A stretch of DNA of 64,000 nt from Alteromonas mediterranea DE (GTDB taxonomy: Bacteria; Pseudomonadota; Gammaproteobacteria; Enterobacterales; Alteromonadaceae), in the NCBI RefSeq assembly GCF_000020585.3, contig NC_011138.3:2520322-2584321 (forward strand), given 5' to 3'. Position 1 is the stretch's first letter, and every line of letters begins with the position of its first letter. The notes beneath the pieces were generated by a model. The model was not told the origin of the DNA. It did not search any database and saw only the letters and a list, made by a program, of their open reading frames with translations. The position numbers and the translations under genes are program-made. Of the stretch, positions 25,780 through 35,065 are shown piece by piece.

Positions 25780-26436
25780 CTAGCCACACCCTACTCCACC
25801 TAAACTAACTCGATACCCAAACTCATCACGCTGGTTAAACACATCAAAGCCGTCATCAGAATCTTTAAGCTCTACATCCCCTACCCACTTTGCTTTATCG
25901 ATAAGCTCCAGCTTATAGCGGTTTAAAGGAAGTGGACATTTTAAATAAAAATAATGGTAGGCCGTACCCATGGCACCTGGATCTGCGGTAAACACGTAAA
26001 TAGTATTATTTTCTATTGCAAATTCTTTATGAAAGTAGTCTCGGTTAGTTCCTAGTGTTGCATCAATCAGTACACCTATTAAACCTATCGCAATCTGAAT
26101 GAGTGCCACTATTGCTAAAACACTGCTCAAAACAATAGATAACCATTTACTTTTAACAAGAAGCCTAAATATACCGTGCTGCGTAAAAAGCAGGTACACA
26201 CCTGCGCAAAGCGCTATGAGCTTGACTAAGGCTAACGCGTCGCCGACCTGTGACATGAACTTGGGGGAATGGTAGTTTAAGCCCCACAGCACACCGCCAT
26301 GCAGACTTTCTACTAATGGAACAGTTACTAGAAGTAGCACAGCGAGTAAGGGAGTGATCAAAGCCGCAAAGGTTCTTTGCGGCACTTGCTTGTTACTCGG
26401 GCTATGGTTTTGCTCTAATTGCGTTGTCCCTAACAT
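25780..26436 (-). CDS. Membrane protein of unknown function
   Basis: 218 residues, not recognised. A polar N-terminus of about 24 residues is followed by three hydrophobic segments (near residues 25-42, 68-86 and 98-125), then a polar C-terminal domain of about 90 residues containing NRDYFHKEFAIENNTIYVF and ending in a glycine- and cysteine-rich tail. Topology suggests an inner-membrane protein with one soluble domain. It begins 15 bases after the stop of the zinc protease and is probably co-transcribed with it. Confidence 0.7.
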   Translation of the reverse strand: MLGTTQLEQNHSPSNKQVPQRTFAALITPLLAVLLLVTVPLVESLHGGVLWGLNYHSPKFMSQVGDALALVKLIALCAGVYLLFTQHGIFRLLVKSKWLSIVLSSVLAIVALIQIAIGLIGVLIDATLGTNRDYFHKEFAIENNTIYVFTADPGAMGTAYHYFYLKCPLPLNRYKLELIDKAKWVGDVELKDSDDGFDVFNQRDEFGYRVSLGGVGCG

Positions 26437-26451
26437 TAATTATCAGCTTTT

Positions 26452-28899
26452 CTAAATCGGCGAACCTGGCGGCAGCGGTTCTACTTCAAAGGTACTTGGC
26501 CATGTTTTGCTGGCCCAATAAGTATCAAACTGCTGTTTCAGTATTTCATACTGATTGTCGTCAGCCTTATCGTCTAGCCATTCGCTAAATTCAAGTAAAG
26601 CAAGTTCAGCTTCCATTCTTACTTCGGGCGCCAACTTATCGCTAGTTACCGCTTTCATCACTGCATTTAACGCTACTAGCTGTAAGCGTTTTGCTAATGG
26701 GCTTTGCGACTTATTTTTATACCAGTGTACGCTAAGTATCTGCTTCACAAGCATGGAAACACCTACTTTTTTGCGTCGGTCTTTAGTGCTTCTTGTTTGC
26801 CACTCTAAACGGTTTAAGCGTTCTGGGTGTAATAACAACTCAAAAGCAAAGTTGGATGCCGAAGCAGCGGCAGAAACAGGGTCCAACATTAAGCCCATTT
26901 TGCCCTTAAAATGCTCGCGAGTAATGTCGTCACCGTAGGCTGTAGGTGGAATAAGCGTGAGTACCGATTCAGGTATAGTGAGATAGTCTGCGGTAGTAGC
27001 GGTCAGTAACTGTTGCATTGCACGTTGCTGCACCGCGGGTGCTACAAACTGCTGGCCCTGCGCCTGGGTATAGTCGCCTTTGCGCTCGTACTCATAAACT
27101 AAACCGCCTACTTGCTTTGCTACGGCTTCTAACTGGTAACGGTGAAGTAAGTAAATAGGCACTAAAGCATTTTCAAGGGACGACAAACTGCTGCTTGGGC
27201 TTAAGGTGTCCAAACCTAAGTTGGCTAATGCCTGTTCGCGCACTTGTGAAATTTCATCGAAAGCATCTAGTGGGTTGCTGCCATTTTCCCACATATGGCC
27301 GTTTGCTGATGCATGTCGGCTGCTGCGGGTATCTGGGTCTGACTTAAAGCTTAAACCTTCGTTGCGACCTTTTACGATAATCTTTGCCAAGGCTTCGGCT
27401 TCTTCTACGTCGCTGGTAAAGTCTTGATAACCATATGCTACGGCGTGTATATCCCATGCGCCTATACCTTTGTCATAAGCGCTTTCCAGGCTTATTTTGC
27501 CATTTTTAATGCTAATTTTGGGGTGGGGATAATCCATCACAGACGCACGGTTGTTTTCACTTGCTGCAAAATTATGTGCTATGCCTAACGTATGCCCTAC
27601 TTCATGAGCAGACAACTGCCTAATACGATCTAGCGCCATTTCTTGCTGCACAGTGGTGTCGGTATTACCCTCTTTAAACGGGCTGGTTAGGCCAAGGGCG
27701 ATTAAATAGTCTTGTCTTACACGCAGCGAACCTAAAGTAACGTGACCTTTGATAATTTCGCCCGTACGTGGGTCGACAACCGACGAACCATAAGACCAGC
27801 CGCGGGTTGCGCGATGTACCCAGTTAATCACGTTGTAGCGCACGTCCATAGGGTCGGCACCTTCAGGCAGTACTTTGACCTGAAACGCATCTTTATAGCC
27901 TGCGGCTTCATAGGCTTGGTTCCACCAGCTTGCGCCTTCTTTAAGCGCGGTCATTACCGGCTCTGGAATACCTGGGTCAAGATAATACACAATAGGCTCA
28001 ACTGCTTCGCTCTTCGCCGCATGAGGTGTTTTCTTGTGTAAACGGTGGCGGGTAATAAAACGCTGTTCAGTAGGCTCGTTGATAGGTGTTGAGTAATCGA
28101 AATAACTGAACTTCCAGTAGCCTGAGTATGGGTGATACTCTCTGGGTGTGTAGTTATCGTCTGGCAGTGCCACAAACGAGTGATGCAAGTGAACCGTCAC
28201 ACTTTCTGGATCGGGCGTAACTTGCTGCACGTATTCGCCCGGCTTTTTACCAGCAAAAGTGACTAAAGCCTCTAATTCAGTATTCTTTTCGAAGCCTTTG
28301 GTTTTAGGTAAGTATACGCCACTGCGCATTTTATCTACGCTGAAACTACCTTGGTTGGTGCGCGCCATACGGTTGCCAATGCCGTGAATATCACTTAACA
28401 AGAAAGGCGTATAATCAATAAGGCTGGCGCTGTCGTTTTTAGCCACCAGCGTAAAGCCAGCTATGACCGAGTCTGCAAAAGCCTCATCAATACTCTGCTT
28501 TTCAGCGTCGCTGCCGTGGGCCGCGCGGTATTTGGTGTTGTGCTGCTTTAATAAAACCTTATTGCCAAATTTTTCAAAGCTGACTAAGCGCGTATCACCC
28601 AACTGCCCGCGATCAAGGCCTATATCGTTTGAACCTACGCCATAAGGCAAACTGCTTTGGAACAAATATTCGGCATCGCTTGTAGGCACGGCCAAGTAAA
28701 CTTTGTCGCTTTCATCGTCATAGTAAACGGGGATTAAACCATCTTTTTTGGTCATATCGCTGGTGAATTCACCAATGCTTGGTAACGCTGCCCAAGCTGA
28801 AGACGTAGACACGACAAACAATAGCGTAATCGCAATGGCAAATTTGCCAGAAGCTTTTACTTGTCGCGCCGCTTTATGAAAAATGTTCAATTGCAGCAT
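26452..28899 (-). CDS. Secreted zinc-dependent metalloprotease (DUF5117/DUF4953 type)
   Basis: 815 residues. A signal peptide is seen near residues 14-38 (KFAIAITLLFVVSTSSAWAA). The catalytic motif HEVGHTLGIAHNF, near residue 430, is the extended HExxHxxGxxH of metzincin-like peptidases, followed by SVMDYPHPK, a possible Met-turn. The domain order (N-terminal beta-rich part, then peptidase, then helical C-terminus) matches the DUF5117/DUF5118/DUF4953 family of marine bacteria. It should act in the periplasm or outside the cell; substrates are unknown. An AAGGACT site precedes the ATG. The membrane protein downstream may work with it. Confidence 0.88.
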   Translation of the reverse strand: MLQLNIFHKAARQVKASGKFAIAITLLFVVSTSSAWAALPSIGEFTSDMTKKDGLIPVYYDDESDKVYLAVPTSDAEYLFQSSLPYGVGSNDIGLDRGQLGDTRLVSFEKFGNKVLLKQHNTKYRAAHGSDAEKQSIDEAFADSVIAGFTLVAKNDSASLIDYTPFLLSDIHGIGNRMARTNQGSFSVDKMRSGVYLPKTKGFEKNTELEALVTFAGKKPGEYVQQVTPDPESVTVHLHHSFVALPDDNYTPREYHPYSGYWKFSYFDYSTPINEPTEQRFITRHRLHKKTPHAAKSEAVEPIVYYLDPGIPEPVMTALKEGASWWNQAYEAAGYKDAFQVKVLPEGADPMDVRYNVINWVHRATRGWSYGSSVVDPRTGEIIKGHVTLGSLRVRQDYLIALGLTSPFKEGNTDTTVQQEMALDRIRQLSAHEVGHTLGIAHNFAASENNRASVMDYPHPKISIKNGKISLESAYDKGIGAWDIHAVAYGYQDFTSDVEEAEALAKIIVKGRNEGLSFKSDPDTRSSRHASANGHMWENGSNPLDAFDEISQVREQALANLGLDTLSPSSSLSSLENALVPIYLLHRYQLEAVAKQVGGLVYEYERKGDYTQAQGQQFVAPAVQQRAMQQLLTATTADYLTIPESVLTLIPPTAYGDDITREHFKGKMGLMLDPVSAAASASNFAFELLLHPERLNRLEWQTRSTKDRRKKVGVSMLVKQILSVHWYKNKSQSPLAKRLQLVALNAVMKAVTSDKLAPEVRMEAELALLEFSEWLDDKADDNQYEILKQQFDTYWASKTWPSTFEVEPLPPGSPI

Positions 28900-29080
28900 G
28901 CAGTTAGTCCTTATTATTGTGAGTTTCTAGCCTACCCTATGTGGTGACGTTTGCCCATGGTAATTCATCGTTTTAACGCGCCTGGCATACTAAGCGAGTT
29001 TCTTTTTCTCTAAAGAATTTACTTGAATCACAACCAAGAGTAAGCCCTAATTGCGTTATCGATTTAACAGCTCAAACTAT

Positions 29081-29086
29081 GAAGGG
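29081..29086 (+). promoter_or_regulatory. Ribosome-binding site deciding the aminotransferase start
   Basis: GAAGGG lies seven bases before the TTG at 29094 and inside the longer frame that opens with an ATG at 29079. No such site precedes that ATG. Confidence 0.6.
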
Positions 29087-29093
29087 TTTAATT

Positions 29094-30311
29094 TTGAAGT
29101 TTACTTCTCGCGCTACCGCTATTTCTCCGTTTCTCGCCATGGCCTACGGTGAAAAAGCCACAGTACTTGAACAGCAAGGTAAAGACGTTATTCGACTAAA
29201 TCTTGGTGAGCCTGATTTCGGCGCACCCGCACCCGTACTTGCGGCAATGAAAGAAAGCATGGACACCCCTGATTTTCCCTATACCTCTGCATTGGGTATT
29301 CCTGAACTACGCCAAGCAGTTGCTAGCTTTTACGAAACTAAACACGGCGTAAAGATAAGCCCTTCACGCGTGGTCGTAACCGCTGGCGCGTCTGGTGCGT
29401 TACTTTTGGCAAGCGCAGCATTGGTTGAGCCAGGCGACAACGTGATTTTGGGCGACCCGTCTTACCCGTGTAATCGACGCTTTTTAAACGCATTTGGCGC
29501 AGAGGTAACGCTAGTACCAACACGCAGTGAGGATAATTTTCAGCTAACCGCAGCAAGTGTTGCAGACAATTGGAAGCAGAACACCAAAGGTGTACTTATC
29601 GCCACACCAGCCAATCCAACAGGCACGGCGATAGATAAAGACGAACTGTATAAGATTGGACAATACTGCAAAGCCAAGGGTGGCTTTTTAATTGTTGATG
29701 AAATTTACTTAGATCTTTCGCTTTCTGCCGATGTTGATTCTACAGATTCCCAAGCAACCCACAACACCGACACTAAACTTCAAACCGTGCTTGCCAGCGC
29801 AGACTTGCAAGATACCGTGGTAGTCATTAACAGTTTCTCTAAGTACTTTGGTATGACGGGTTGGCGTCTTGGTTGGTGCGTAGTGCCTGAAGCAATGACA
29901 CCCGTCATTGAAAAGCTCGCGCAGAATTTGTTTATCTGCCCCTCTACCCTTTCTCAAAAAGCCGCACTTGCGTGCTTTACCCCTGAAGCGTTGGCGCAGT
30001 GCGAGCAAAACCGCAATACGCTGATAGAGCGTGCAACTCTTGTTTTTGATGCACTTCAAAATATGGGGCTTAGTTTAGATGCAAAGCCTGACGGCGCGTT
30101 TTACGCTTACATCAATATCAAACATACAGGCATAAGTGCTATCGAATTCTGTGATGCCCTGCTCTCGCAATATTATGTGGCGCTTACGCCGGGTAATGAT
30201 TTTGGCGAACACAATGCTGATCAGTACGTAAGGCTGTCTTTCGCTACCAGCATTGAACGTTTGAATGAAGGCCTGTCGCGGCTAGCAAAGTTCGTTGAAT
30301 CATTAGGCTAA
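29094..30311 (+). CDS. Class I PLP-dependent aminotransferase
   Basis: 405 residues from a TTG start that has GAAGGG at an ideal distance; an ATG at 29079 would add five residues. The fold-type I signatures are visible: LNLGEPDFGAPAP, PANPTGTAID, LIVDEIYLDLS and the PLP lysine in INSFSKYFGMTGWRLGW. The C-terminal arginine segment QYVRLSFATS contacts substrate carboxylate. This places it among aspartate/aromatic-type aminotransferases; the specific amino acid is not clear. It stands alone between the divergent protease gene and a dehydrogenase-like gene. Confidence 0.88.
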   Translation: MKFTSRATAISPFLAMAYGEKATVLEQQGKDVIRLNLGEPDFGAPAPVLAAMKESMDTPDFPYTSALGIPELRQAVASFYETKHGVKISPSRVVVTAGASGALLLASAALVEPGDNVILGDPSYPCNRRFLNAFGAEVTLVPTRSEDNFQLTAASVADNWKQNTKGVLIATPANPTGTAIDKDELYKIGQYCKAKGGFLIVDEIYLDLSLSADVDSTDSQATHNTDTKLQTVLASADLQDTVVVINSFSKYFGMTGWRLGWCVVPEAMTPVIEKLAQNLFICPSTLSQKAALACFTPEALAQCEQNRNTLIERATLVFDALQNMGLSLDAKPDGAFYAYINIKHTGISAIEFCDALLSQYYVALTPGNDFGEHNADQYVRLSFATSIERLNEGLSRLAKFVESLG

Positions 30312-30446
30312 TGGCTTTATGCCCCTCGTTTAATTTCGTGAATAGACAAATATTACCTAAAAAAATGATAGGTATCGGCACTAGTGCGTATATTGGGATA
30401 ATAGATTGGCGAGAACTGCCGAAGCGAAATAAAACAGGATAAAACA

Positions 30447-31622
30447 ATGAGTAACGAACGCGAATTTGATGTAGTTATTTTTGGTGCTACAGGTTTTACA
30501 GGCCAGTTAGTGGCGGAGTACTTTCAAGCTCAGTATGGTAGCGACAGCAGTGTGAAATGGGCAGTGGCAGGTCGTAACGAAGCCAAGCTTAACAAACTAA
30601 AACAAGAATTAGGCATTAGCGATAGCGTTGCTAGCATTGTAGCAGACGGCGACGACGCTGAAGCACTTGATGCCATGACCAAGCGCACAGCGGTGGTACT
30701 TACCACTGTAGGCCCGTATCAAATTTATGGCGAAAAATTGCTTTCTGCGTGTGTAGACAATGGCACAGGCTATACAGACTTATGCGGTGAGCCAGCGTGG
30801 ATGCACCAAATGATCAAGAAGTACGAAGCGAAGGCCAAAGAAACTGGCGCAAACATTGTATTTTCTTGCGGCTTCGACTCAGTACCGTTTGACTTAGGTG
30901 TTCACTACTTACAAGCGCATGCTAAAAAGCAAACTGGCGACGTGATTGAATACGTTAAAGGTCGCGTTCGCAAGATGCAGGGAACCTTCTCTGGTGGCAC
31001 GGCTGCCAGCTTAAAAGCGACCATGGCGGCAGCGCACAAAGATAAGTCGGTAATGGCGGCGCTTGTTAACCCGCATTCGTTAACCGACGGCGCTTCAAAT
31101 CAGCCACAGCCAGACGGCAACAAGCCTTATTTCGATGAACAATTAGGTACATGGGTTGCGCCATTTATTATGGCGGCTATCAATACTAAGAACGTTCACC
31201 GCTCTAACTACCTAGCAGAATACGCTTACGGTAAAAACTTCCAGTACGATGAAATGATGATGACGGGGCCTGGCGAGAAAGGCGAAGCCATGGCGAATCA
31301 CGTAGCAAAAGATAAGTCGCTTGCCAGCGATGATGGCCCTAAACCTGGTGAAGGTCCAAGCAAAGAAGAGCGTGAAAACGGATTTTACGATGTAATGTTT
31401 GTGGGCACAGCCACCAATGGCGATATGCTTGCGATATCGGTAAAAGGCGACAAAGACCCAGGCTATGGCTCTACCAGCAAGATGATTTCAGAATCGGCCC
31501 TTTGCTTGTGTAAAGACGTTAACCTGCAAGGCGGCTTTTTTACACCAGCGGCAGCCTTTGGCGATAAGCTAATTAGCCGCTTGGAGGAAAAAGCGGGCTT
31601 AACCTTTGCTATCGAGAAATGA
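30447..31622 (+). CDS. Saccharopine dehydrogenase-like oxidoreductase
   Basis: 391 residues. An N-terminal Rossmann motif (VVIFGATGFTGQLVAEYF) and a SCGFDSVPFDLGVHY segment are typical of the saccharopine dehydrogenase-like group that includes mycobacterial trans-acting enoyl reductase and eukaryotic SCCPDH. These act on lipids or polyketides rather than on saccharopine. FSGGTAASLKATMAAAH is also characteristic. An AGGA site lies seven bases before the ATG. No partner genes identify the substrate. The gene is probably monocistronic and followed by the terminator at 31787. Confidence 0.85.
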   Translation: MSNEREFDVVIFGATGFTGQLVAEYFQAQYGSDSSVKWAVAGRNEAKLNKLKQELGISDSVASIVADGDDAEALDAMTKRTAVVLTTVGPYQIYGEKLLSACVDNGTGYTDLCGEPAWMHQMIKKYEAKAKETGANIVFSCGFDSVPFDLGVHYLQAHAKKQTGDVIEYVKGRVRKMQGTFSGGTAASLKATMAAAHKDKSVMAALVNPHSLTDGASNQPQPDGNKPYFDEQLGTWVAPFIMAAINTKNVHRSNYLAEYAYGKNFQYDEMMMTGPGEKGEAMANHVAKDKSLASDDGPKPGEGPSKEERENGFYDVMFVGTATNGDMLAISVKGDKDPGYGSTSKMISESALCLCKDVNLQGGFFTPAAAFGDKLISRLEEKAGLTFAIEK

Positions 31623-31786
31623 GGTTTAAGAACGAAATTAAAAGCAGCGGCGGCCAGTTTAAGCGTGGATAAGCTTTTAACTAAAACCTGGGCTGCTGCA
31701 TAACCGCTAGAGATAGCGCTTTGTTCGTGTGATAAGCGCGATGCTATAATTCGAAAAGCTGCGTTGGTTAGCGCTTTGGAGATTTT

Positions 31787-31824
31787 AAAAAAAGGCTGAA
31801 CACAATTTGTGCTCAGCCTTTTTT
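31787..31824. terminator. Bidirectional Rho-independent terminator
   Basis: AAAGGCTGA..CAC (to 31803), loop AATTT, and GTG..TCAGCCTTTTTT (31809-31824), with one A-C mismatch in a stem of about 16 pairs and A/T runs on both sides. It serves the convergent genes ending at 31622 and 31849. Confidence 0.9.
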
Positions 31825-31848
31825 CTGCGCTAGGTGTTATTATTTTTT

Positions 31849-33030
31849 TTAAGCAAGTACTGCTTTTAATGCTTTAACGCAAGCATCTGTTTCTGCGGGC
31901 GTGCCTACGCTGATGCGCGACCATGAGTCATAACCGGGCCATGTGCGCCCTACAACCTTTATGCCTTGGGCTTTCATTTTTTCCGCGAATTTATCGTGCG
32001 GCATGCCCGTATCCATGTAAATGAAATTACCTTGAGGGTTCGGCGCATAAGGCTGCTTCAATTCTTTAGCTACGTTTACTAATTTGTCACGCTCGGTTTT
32101 AATCCGTGAACGCATGGTATTTAGGTTTGCATGGTCGTCCATACTTGCCATACCTGCCACGAGTGCCAAGTAGTTCACACCGCCCATTCGCAACATACCG
32201 CCCATGGTTTTAGCTTGCTCAGACGGCATTATGGCATAACCTAAGCGCTGGCCTGCCATGGCGTGAATTTTCGAAAACGTACGGCAAATTACCACGTTGT
32301 GCCCCTCTGCGACTAGCTTCGATTGCACATTAGCCGGGTAAGCATCAGACATTTCAATGTAGGCTTCATCAATAAATACCTGTGCTTTTTTCGACACGCG
32401 TTTTGCAAAAGCGGTAAGTTTGGCTGCATCTACCACGCTACCCGTCGGGTTGTTCGGGTTGCACACGTAAACCGCAGTGGTATCTTCAGTTACCGCTGCT
32501 TCAATTGCATCTAAATCGAAAGTCATATCGGCAGCAAGGGGTACGTAAGTAACATCGGCGCCCATAAATTCAGCGCCTCGCGGTACACCTTCGTAAGTGG
32601 CCATAGACGTTACCAGCTTATTACCGTTTTTCGTGATCCAGTCGGCATAACCAAATAATATAGGTGAAGAACCGTTCGTGATAACGATTTGATCGGCAGA
32701 GACACCCTCTTGTTTGGCAATTTTCTGCGCTAACACTTCAACCGTAGCATCGGTATAGCGAGCAAGATTCAAAAGCTCACTTTGCATGGCTTTTGCCGCT
32801 TTTTTAGACGGGCCAAACGCATTTTCATTCGACGATAAACGAACAAGACCGTCATTTACATTAGGGGTTGCAGATGGAAAGTGTTCGGTTGGCATACCGG
32901 CCGCTCGTAGGTCGCCCATAATACTGTCGACACTCGTCGTTAGCGCTACCGCACCTGCTCCTAAGCCCACTGATTTTAACCAATTACGACGTGAAGAATT
33001 CACCGAGGTTTGTTGTACGTTTTTATTCAT
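31849..33030 (-). CDS. Tat-exported HisC-like PLP aminotransferase
   Basis: 393 residues. The N-terminus has a twin-arginine signal, SRRNWLKSVG at residues 13-22, then a hydrophobic GLGAGAVALTTSV segment. The remainder is a histidinol-phosphate-aminotransferase-like fold-type I enzyme: RLSSNENAFGPSKKA, YVCNPNNPTGSVVD, FIDEAYIEM and the PLP lysine in RTFSKIHAMAGQRLGYA. Export through Tat would let the enzyme fold and take up PLP before transport. The substrate in the periplasm is not known. It lies alone. Not a duplicate of cytoplasmic hisC, as no his genes are near. Confidence 0.87.
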   Translation of the reverse strand: MNKNVQQTSVNSSRRNWLKSVGLGAGAVALTTSVDSIMGDLRAAGMPTEHFPSATPNVNDGLVRLSSNENAFGPSKKAAKAMQSELLNLARYTDATVEVLAQKIAKQEGVSADQIVITNGSSPILFGYADWITKNGNKLVTSMATYEGVPRGAEFMGADVTYVPLAADMTFDLDAIEAAVTEDTTAVYVCNPNNPTGSVVDAAKLTAFAKRVSKKAQVFIDEAYIEMSDAYPANVQSKLVAEGHNVVICRTFSKIHAMAGQRLGYAIMPSEQAKTMGGMLRMGGVNYLALVAGMASMDDHANLNTMRSRIKTERDKLVNVAKELKQPYAPNPQGNFIYMDTGMPHDKFAEKMKAQGIKVVGRTWPGYDSWSRISVGTPAETDACVKALKAVLA

Positions 33031-33292
33031 ATTTCGCTCTGCCTTCCATCTAGATTCTCTTTAGACTAAAGGCTTAATTTTGGGTGCGCAATAGCGGAAA
33101 ACACCTAACCCATTGAGCCAAATGCACTTTTTGCGTGCATGAAACGCACTAAAATTGACAACATAAGAAGTTTTAACGTGTTAAGCCGGTACATAACGGT
33201 GCAGTGTTCTCGGAACCAGTTTACTGTTTGCGATGAATGACATTTTTTACAGTCCCAGCTGCCGCCTCAAGCTACTCTCATTTGGTGGTATC

Positions 33293-33311
33293 TCCAATAC
33301 TCAGTATTGGA
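33293..33311. promoter_or_regulatory. 19-base palindrome upstream of the Rho_N-type gene
   Basis: TCCAATAC (33293-33300), centre TCA, GTATTGGA (33304-33311): perfect 8-base arms. It lies about 90 bases before the gene at 33402 and 260 bases from the divergent aminotransferase. Shape and size fit a repressor operator; the factor is unknown. The remainder of 33031-33401 shows no gene. Confidence 0.5.
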
Positions 33312-33401
33312 TAACTAAACGTAAACCATCTGCTCAAATACCGAGTAAGAATCACTACAACACATGATTTATTCACTTACTTTGTACAACAGGAGTTAAA
33401 C

Positions 33402-33665
33402 ATGGCTAAGGATCACGGTAATCAAATTAAGAACGATGACACGTATGAGGCACTTCGTGACGAGGGCTACAGTAAAGAAAAGTCTGCACGTATCGCTAAT
33501 GCACAGGCAAATAGTCAGCAAACGCCGTCTAAAGATGGTGGTAAAGCCAATAAATACGAAGAACGCACCAAAGATGAGCTGTATCAAAAAGCCAAAGAAG
33601 TAGGTATCGAAGGTCGCTCTACGATGAGCAAAGACGAGTTAATCGATGCACTGCGCAATCATTGA
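33402..33665 (+). CDS. Small Rho_N/DUF7218-type protein
   Basis: 87 residues, strongly polar, no membrane segment. The N-terminal half (DDTYEALRDEGYSKEKSARIANA) resembles the short DUF7218-like family. The C-terminal half (KDELYQKAKEVGIEGRSTMSKDELIDALRNH) is a Rho-termination-factor N-terminal (SAP-like) helical motif that can bind nucleic acid. An AGGAG site sits seven bases before the ATG. Similar small proteins are often stress-induced, but that is not shown here. A palindrome upstream may control it. Confidence 0.8.
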   Translation: MAKDHGNQIKNDDTYEALRDEGYSKEKSARIANAQANSQQTPSKDGGKANKYEERTKDELYQKAKEVGIEGRSTMSKDELIDALRNH

Positions 33666-33808
33666 TGCGCTTAGCACAACATTTCCAGCGAAGGCCGCAC
33701 GCAGGAATTATAGCTTCCTGATAGCTTAGCGAAGAACAACCTCTGCCTGGTGCATTATTGTTTAAATTGCTGAGCTTAGGGAAATGCCCCATCGCTTCAA
33801 CAAACTCA

Positions 33809-33821
33809 TGAAATTCGTTCA
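33809..33821 (+). promoter_or_regulatory. MetR box 1 upstream of mesX
   Basis: TGAAATTCGTTCA is a perfect match to the MetR consensus TGAA-N5-TTCA, including a T at the centre. MetR is the LysR-type activator of metE that senses homocysteine. The site is 116 bases before mesX. Confidence 0.7.
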
Positions 33822-33829
33822 TGCAAAAA

Positions 33830-33842
33830 TGAAATTAAGTCA
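33830..33842 (+). promoter_or_regulatory. MetR box 2 (imperfect) upstream of mesX
   Basis: TGAAATTAAGTCA matches seven of the eight defined MetR positions. Its centre is 21 bases from box 1, two helical turns, which suits a LysR-type tetramer binding recognition and activation sites. Confidence 0.5.
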
Positions 33843-33936
33843 TTTTTATTCATAAATAAAACAGCGTATAACGTACTCATTGCTTTTACAGCATTGACGA
33901 TACTCAGTTTAACTTTAGGAATAGAAGCGCATTCTC

Positions 33937-34926
33937 ATGAACAAAAACGTGAACACTGAATTTTCATTTACCATTAACAGCGTTAAGTTTAATGAAGATT
34001 ATCGCCCTTCAGATAACACGCGTATTACCACTAACTTTGCAAACCTAGCCCGCGGAGAGCGCCGTAAGGAGAACCTACGGGACGCCCTAAGCATGATTAA
34101 TAATCGCTTCAATGCATTAGCTAGCTGGGATAATTTAAGTGGCGATCGGTATTCTGTTGAACTGGAAATTATATCTGTAGATATTGATGTAGAAGGTAAT
34201 GGCAACACCTTTCCTACTATCGAAATATTGCAAACCAACATTATTGACACCGAGACCGGCAAGCGCACACAAGGTATTGTCGGTAACAACTTTTCTTCCT
34301 ATGTTCGTGACTATGACTTCAGCGTACGCCTGTCTAATCACAACCGCGGCCAGTCTTCGTTCAGTGTGCCTAACGATTTCGGCGACCTACACGGTAAGCT
34401 ATTTAAATACTTCGTGAATTCTGACGCGTATAAAGCACACTTTTCTAAGCTGCCAGTTATTTGCTTAAGCGTTTCAGACAACAAAACCTACCGTAGAACC
34501 GAAAACCAGCACCCTGTATTGGGGTTTGAATATCAGCCTAATGAGTCGTCGCTAACGGAACAGTACTTTAAAAAAATGGGCTTAAATGTGCGTTACTTTA
34601 TGCCGCCTAACAGTGCAGCTCCTTTTGCATTTTATTTCTTTGGTGACTTGTTAAACGATTACACCAACTTAGAGCTTATTAGCACTATCGCGACGATGGA
34701 AACGTTTCAGAAAATCTATCGCCCTGAGATTTACAACGCGAATGCGCAAGCAGGCCTTTACTATAAGCCTAACTTAAAAAACAGCGATCACTCGCTAACA
34801 CGCATCGTCTACGACCGCGAAGAACGTTCTCATTTAGCTGTAGAACAGGGTAAATTTGTTGAAGAGAACTTTTTAAAGCCCTATCAGCACAAGCTGGAGC
34901 AATTTACGGCAAGTTACGCCAGATAA
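33937..34926 (+). CDS. mesX: MesX (DUF1852), partner of methionine synthase MesD
   Basis: 329 residues of the DUF1852 family. From published work on folate-independent methionine synthases, MesX is required with MesD in aerobic bacteria and is thought to take part in an oxygen-dependent step. Recognisable family stretches are FTINSVKFNEDYRPSDNTR, TTNFANLARGERRKENLR and YFMPPNSAAPFAFYFFGDL. No signal peptide, so cytoplasmic. MesD follows after a 139-base spacer. A two-site MetR-type operator lies upstream. The family assignment is from memory of conserved sequence and of the gene pair. Confidence 0.85.
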   Translation: MNKNVNTEFSFTINSVKFNEDYRPSDNTRITTNFANLARGERRKENLRDALSMINNRFNALASWDNLSGDRYSVELEIISVDIDVEGNGNTFPTIEILQTNIIDTETGKRTQGIVGNNFSSYVRDYDFSVRLSNHNRGQSSFSVPNDFGDLHGKLFKYFVNSDAYKAHFSKLPVICLSVSDNKTYRRTENQHPVLGFEYQPNESSLTEQYFKKMGLNVRYFMPPNSAAPFAFYFFGDLLNDYTNLELISTIATMETFQKIYRPEIYNANAQAGLYYKPNLKNSDHSLTRIVYDREERSHLAVEQGKFVEENFLKPYQHKLEQFTASYAR

Positions 34927-34940
34927 ATTCTCTGACAATG

Positions 34941-35022
34941 GCAATTCGCAACTTACGAATTGCAATGTTCAACGCGTTCAGTTTGAACCATCAAATTTTG
35001 ATGGGGCGGCACGGTTCGCCCC
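34941..35022 (+). other. Cluster of four hairpins between mesX and mesD
   Basis: Successive inverted repeats: GCAATTCG/CGAATTGC (34941-34963), GTTCAA/TTGAAC (34968-34988), CCATCAA/TTGATGG (34988-35004) and GGGGCG/CGCCCC (35003-35022). None has a following T run. They fill most of the 139-base spacer and may stabilise or process the message, or attenuate mesD. Confidence 0.6.
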
Positions 35023-35065
35023 AGATGCACTAATACAAATTGTCGACTAAAAGAAAATAAATCAC

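Noticed and set aside
33666..33936. Possible SAM or cobalamin riboswitch ahead of mesX
   Set aside because: No recognisable consensus boxes; the MetR-type sites explain regulation better.
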